From assembly GCA_019419485.1 (NCBI GenBank), contig DXZV01000003.1, forward strand, positions 24,945 to 30,649: a stretch of 5,705 nucleotides of DNA, in the 5' to 3' direction. This document shows positions 4,379 through 5,705 of this stretch, piece after piece. This DNA is from Collinsella sp. (GTDB lineage Bacteria; Actinomycetota; Coriobacteriia; Coriobacteriales; Coriobacteriaceae). Each line of letters starts with the position of its first letter. Within the stretch, counting starts at the first letter, position 1. The notes beneath the pieces are model-generated. The model saw nothing but the letters and a program-made list of their open reading frames with translations. It was not told where the DNA came from and made no database searches. The translations under genes were made by a program, and so were the position numbers.

Positions 4379-5212
4379 CTAGGCGAGGATGCCGGCGGCG
4401 GAGGCGACCATCGCGAGGACGATCACCACGAGGATGAGGGCCGTCATGCTCGCGTTCTTCTTGGTAAGAAGGTAATACGCGCTTCCCGTGATGGCGGCGG
4501 GGATCATGGCAGGCAGGATCTTGTCGAGCAGCGGCTGAATCTCCATCGCGACGTCGCCGAAGCTGAAGCTAATCGGGCAGGTGACGCCGATGACCGAGGC
4601 GATGAGGCAGCCGACCACGGTGAGGCCGAGCACGGAGGCGGCGGCAGTGAGGTTGGGAAGCTTCTCGCTGAAGTCGGTGACGAGCTTCACGCCCTGCTTG
4701 TAGCCGAACTCGAGGGCGTGCATGCGGACCCAGAAGATGGCCAGGATGAGCGCGAACCAGATGCCGGCTCCCACGGGGTTGCCCTCGATGGCCATGTAGG
4801 CGGCGATGGAGCCCATGATGGTCGGGATCATGGTCATGAGCAGGGAGTCGCCGACGCCGGCGAGCGGTCCCATGGTGCCGATCTTCAGGTCTTGGACGGC
4901 GTCCGCCGCCGCTAGGCCGTCGCGCTCCTCCATGGCCACGCAGGCGCCAAGGATGATGGCGGCGAGCCAAGGCTGGGTGTTGTAGTAGCGGAAGTGGTTG
5001 TTGAGCGCTTGCTTATAGTCCTCGTCGTTCGTGTAGATCTTCCTCAGGACCGGCGAGAGGGCGTAGGCGACTGAGGCGCCCTGCTGGGTCTGGTAGTTGA
5101 AGGTGCACACGCTCATGAGCCAGCGCCAGTTCGCGTTGCGCAGGTCCTTCTTGGTGACCTTGTAGCCGGAGGGCTTGCCCTCGGCGACGGCGGTGATGTT
5201 CTCGTTTTCCAT
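4379..5212 (-). CDS. PTS mannose/fructose/sorbose-family EIID component
   Basis: The 277-residue membrane protein forms, with EIIC, the sugar channel of a mannose-class PTS. GTMGPLAGVGDSLLMTMIP (112-130) is the strongly conserved EIID loop. NTQPWLAAIILGACVAMEE (78-96) is the other hallmark segment. Hydrophobic stretches near 149-163, 193-211, 231-249 and 256-276 fit its membrane helices, with a long cytoplasmic N-terminal half before them. Length is close to the family norm (about 270-285). It starts two bases after the EIIC stop, with GGAGAGG inside the end of the EIIC gene as ribosome binding site, so the two subunits should be made together. The sugar cannot be read from EIID alone; the family takes mannose, fructose, sorbose, amino sugars and some disaccharides. 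Confidence 0.95.
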   Translation of the reverse strand: MENENITAVAEGKPSGYKVTKKDLRNANWRWLMSVCTFNYQTQQGASVAYALSPVLRKIYTNDEDYKQALNNHFRYYNTQPWLAAIILGACVAMEERDGLAAADAVQDLKIGTMGPLAGVGDSLLMTMIPTIMGSIAAYMAIEGNPVGAGIWFALILAIFWVRMHALEFGYKQGVKLVTDFSEKLPNLTAAASVLGLTVVGCLIASVIGVTCPISFSFGDVAMEIQPLLDKILPAMIPAAITGSAYYLLTKKNASMTALILVVIVLAMVASAAGILA

Positions 5213-5214
5213 GG

Positions 5215-5705
5215 TTACTCATCCTCTCCGATGAAGGCGTCTGCGGAAGCGTGGGCGGCGAGCTCGGTGTCCCTCTCGGCACGCTGGTAGAACGCAATCG
5301 CGAGGGCAACGCCGACGATGGCGGCGCCGATGATGGGCACGTTCAGGAAGGCCGAGAGGAAGAAGCCGGCGAGCAGGTACTGGAAGTACTTGGCGGTTGG
5401 CATGTAGCGGAGCAGCATGGCGATACCGACGGCCGGGAGCATCTTGCCGGCGAGGGTGAGGCCGGAGAGGAACCACTGGGGCATGACCTCGAGGAGCCAG
5501 TTGACGGCGGGCTGGCCGAGCGTCACGGAGACAAAGACGGGCAGGGCGGCGCACAGGCCGAAGAGCGCGGGGCAGACCCACAGGATGGCGTTCATCTGAT
5601 TGAACTTACCCTCGTTGCAGAACTTCTGGGACTTCTCGACGACAAAGCCGTTGAGGATCTTGGCGACGACGTCGAGCTGGATGCCGAGCATGCCGACCGG
5701 CAGGC
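5215..5705 (-). CDS. PTS mannose/fructose/sorbose-family EIIC component, 5' end cut by window edge
   Basis: The frame enters at the right edge and ends with TAA at 5217-5215, giving the last 162 residues; about 100 N-terminal residues lie outside. The visible start LPVGMLGIQLDVVAKILNGF corresponds to the mid-protein segment of EIIC, so the first in-frame ATG (5691) is internal and not the true start. Several long hydrophobic stretches follow (WVCPALFGLCAALPVFVSV; MLPAVGIAMLLRYM; LLAGFFLSAFLNVPIIGAAI), typical of the membrane channel subunit. The protein ends in a charged cytoplasmic tail (RAERDTELAAHASADAFIGE). Its stop codon sits just before the EIID start. It is the most upstream gene visible in the operon; the promoter, EIIB and any regulator must lie to the right of the window. 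Confidence 0.93.
   Translation of the reverse strand, partial: LPVGMLGIQLDVVAKILNGFVVEKSQKFCNEGKFNQMNAILWVCPALFGLCAALPVFVSVTLGQPAVNWLLEVMPQWFLSGLTLAGKMLPAVGIAMLLRYMPTAKYFQYLLAGFFLSAFLNVPIIGAAIVGVALAIAFYQRAERDTELAAHASADAFIGEDE

Noticed and set aside
4352..4915. 187-codon plus-strand open frame, Gly/Asp/His-rich
   Set aside because: It is the complement of EIID membrane-helix codons and has no domain.

Overview
The window looks like chromosomal DNA of a high-GC anaerobic gut actinobacterium, probably of the Coriobacteriia (Collinsella-like). This is inferred from GC-rich codon use, strong AGGAGG ribosome binding sites, a mannose-class PTS operon, and short 'GTCCC...GAAC' tandem repeats of a kind I associate with that group. 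Genus is not proven from the sequence.

Layout, left to right. (1) 1-868, minus strand: 5' part of a Gfo/Idh/MocA NAD(P)-dependent oxidoreductase gene that runs off the left edge. (2) 869-1276: no convincing gene. The first part, upstream of the oxidoreductase, is full of operator-like structure: a perfect 12-bp inverted repeat, two CCG(C)TAAACGG boxes about two helical turns apart, and CGCA boxes at 10-bp spacing. Further right lie two 27-bp tandem repeats. (3) 1277-1312: a strong plus-strand terminator with no recognisable gene in front of it. (4) About 1311-1736: a scar made of two broken genes. The left end of an IS200/IS605-family element, with hairpins and the first ~19 codons of its tnpA transposase, is joined directly to the last ~70 codons of a DegV-family (fatty-acid-binding) gene that also carries a one-base frameshift. 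(5) 1771-1820: a perfect bidirectional terminator. (6) 1853-5705, minus strand: a tight sugar operon. In transcription order it is PTS EIIC (cut by the right edge), EIID, EIIA, a cytoplasmic DUF2961/GH172 glycosidase and a ROK-family fructokinase-like sugar kinase, ending at the terminator at 1771-1820.

The operon suggests a pathway. The mannose-class PTS imports and phosphorylates a small oligosaccharide. The GH172 enzyme, which has no signal peptide and both expected catalytic glutamates, cleaves it inside the cell. The ROK kinase then phosphorylates the sugar half released without a phosphate. Characterised GH172 members act on alpha-D-fructofuranosides (including difructose dianhydride I) or on D-arabinofuranosides. 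A fructofuranosyl disaccharide or a difructose anhydride is therefore a plausible substrate, but this is inference. A GH172 acting on a PTS-phosphorylated substrate would be new as far as I know, and it is the most interesting item here.
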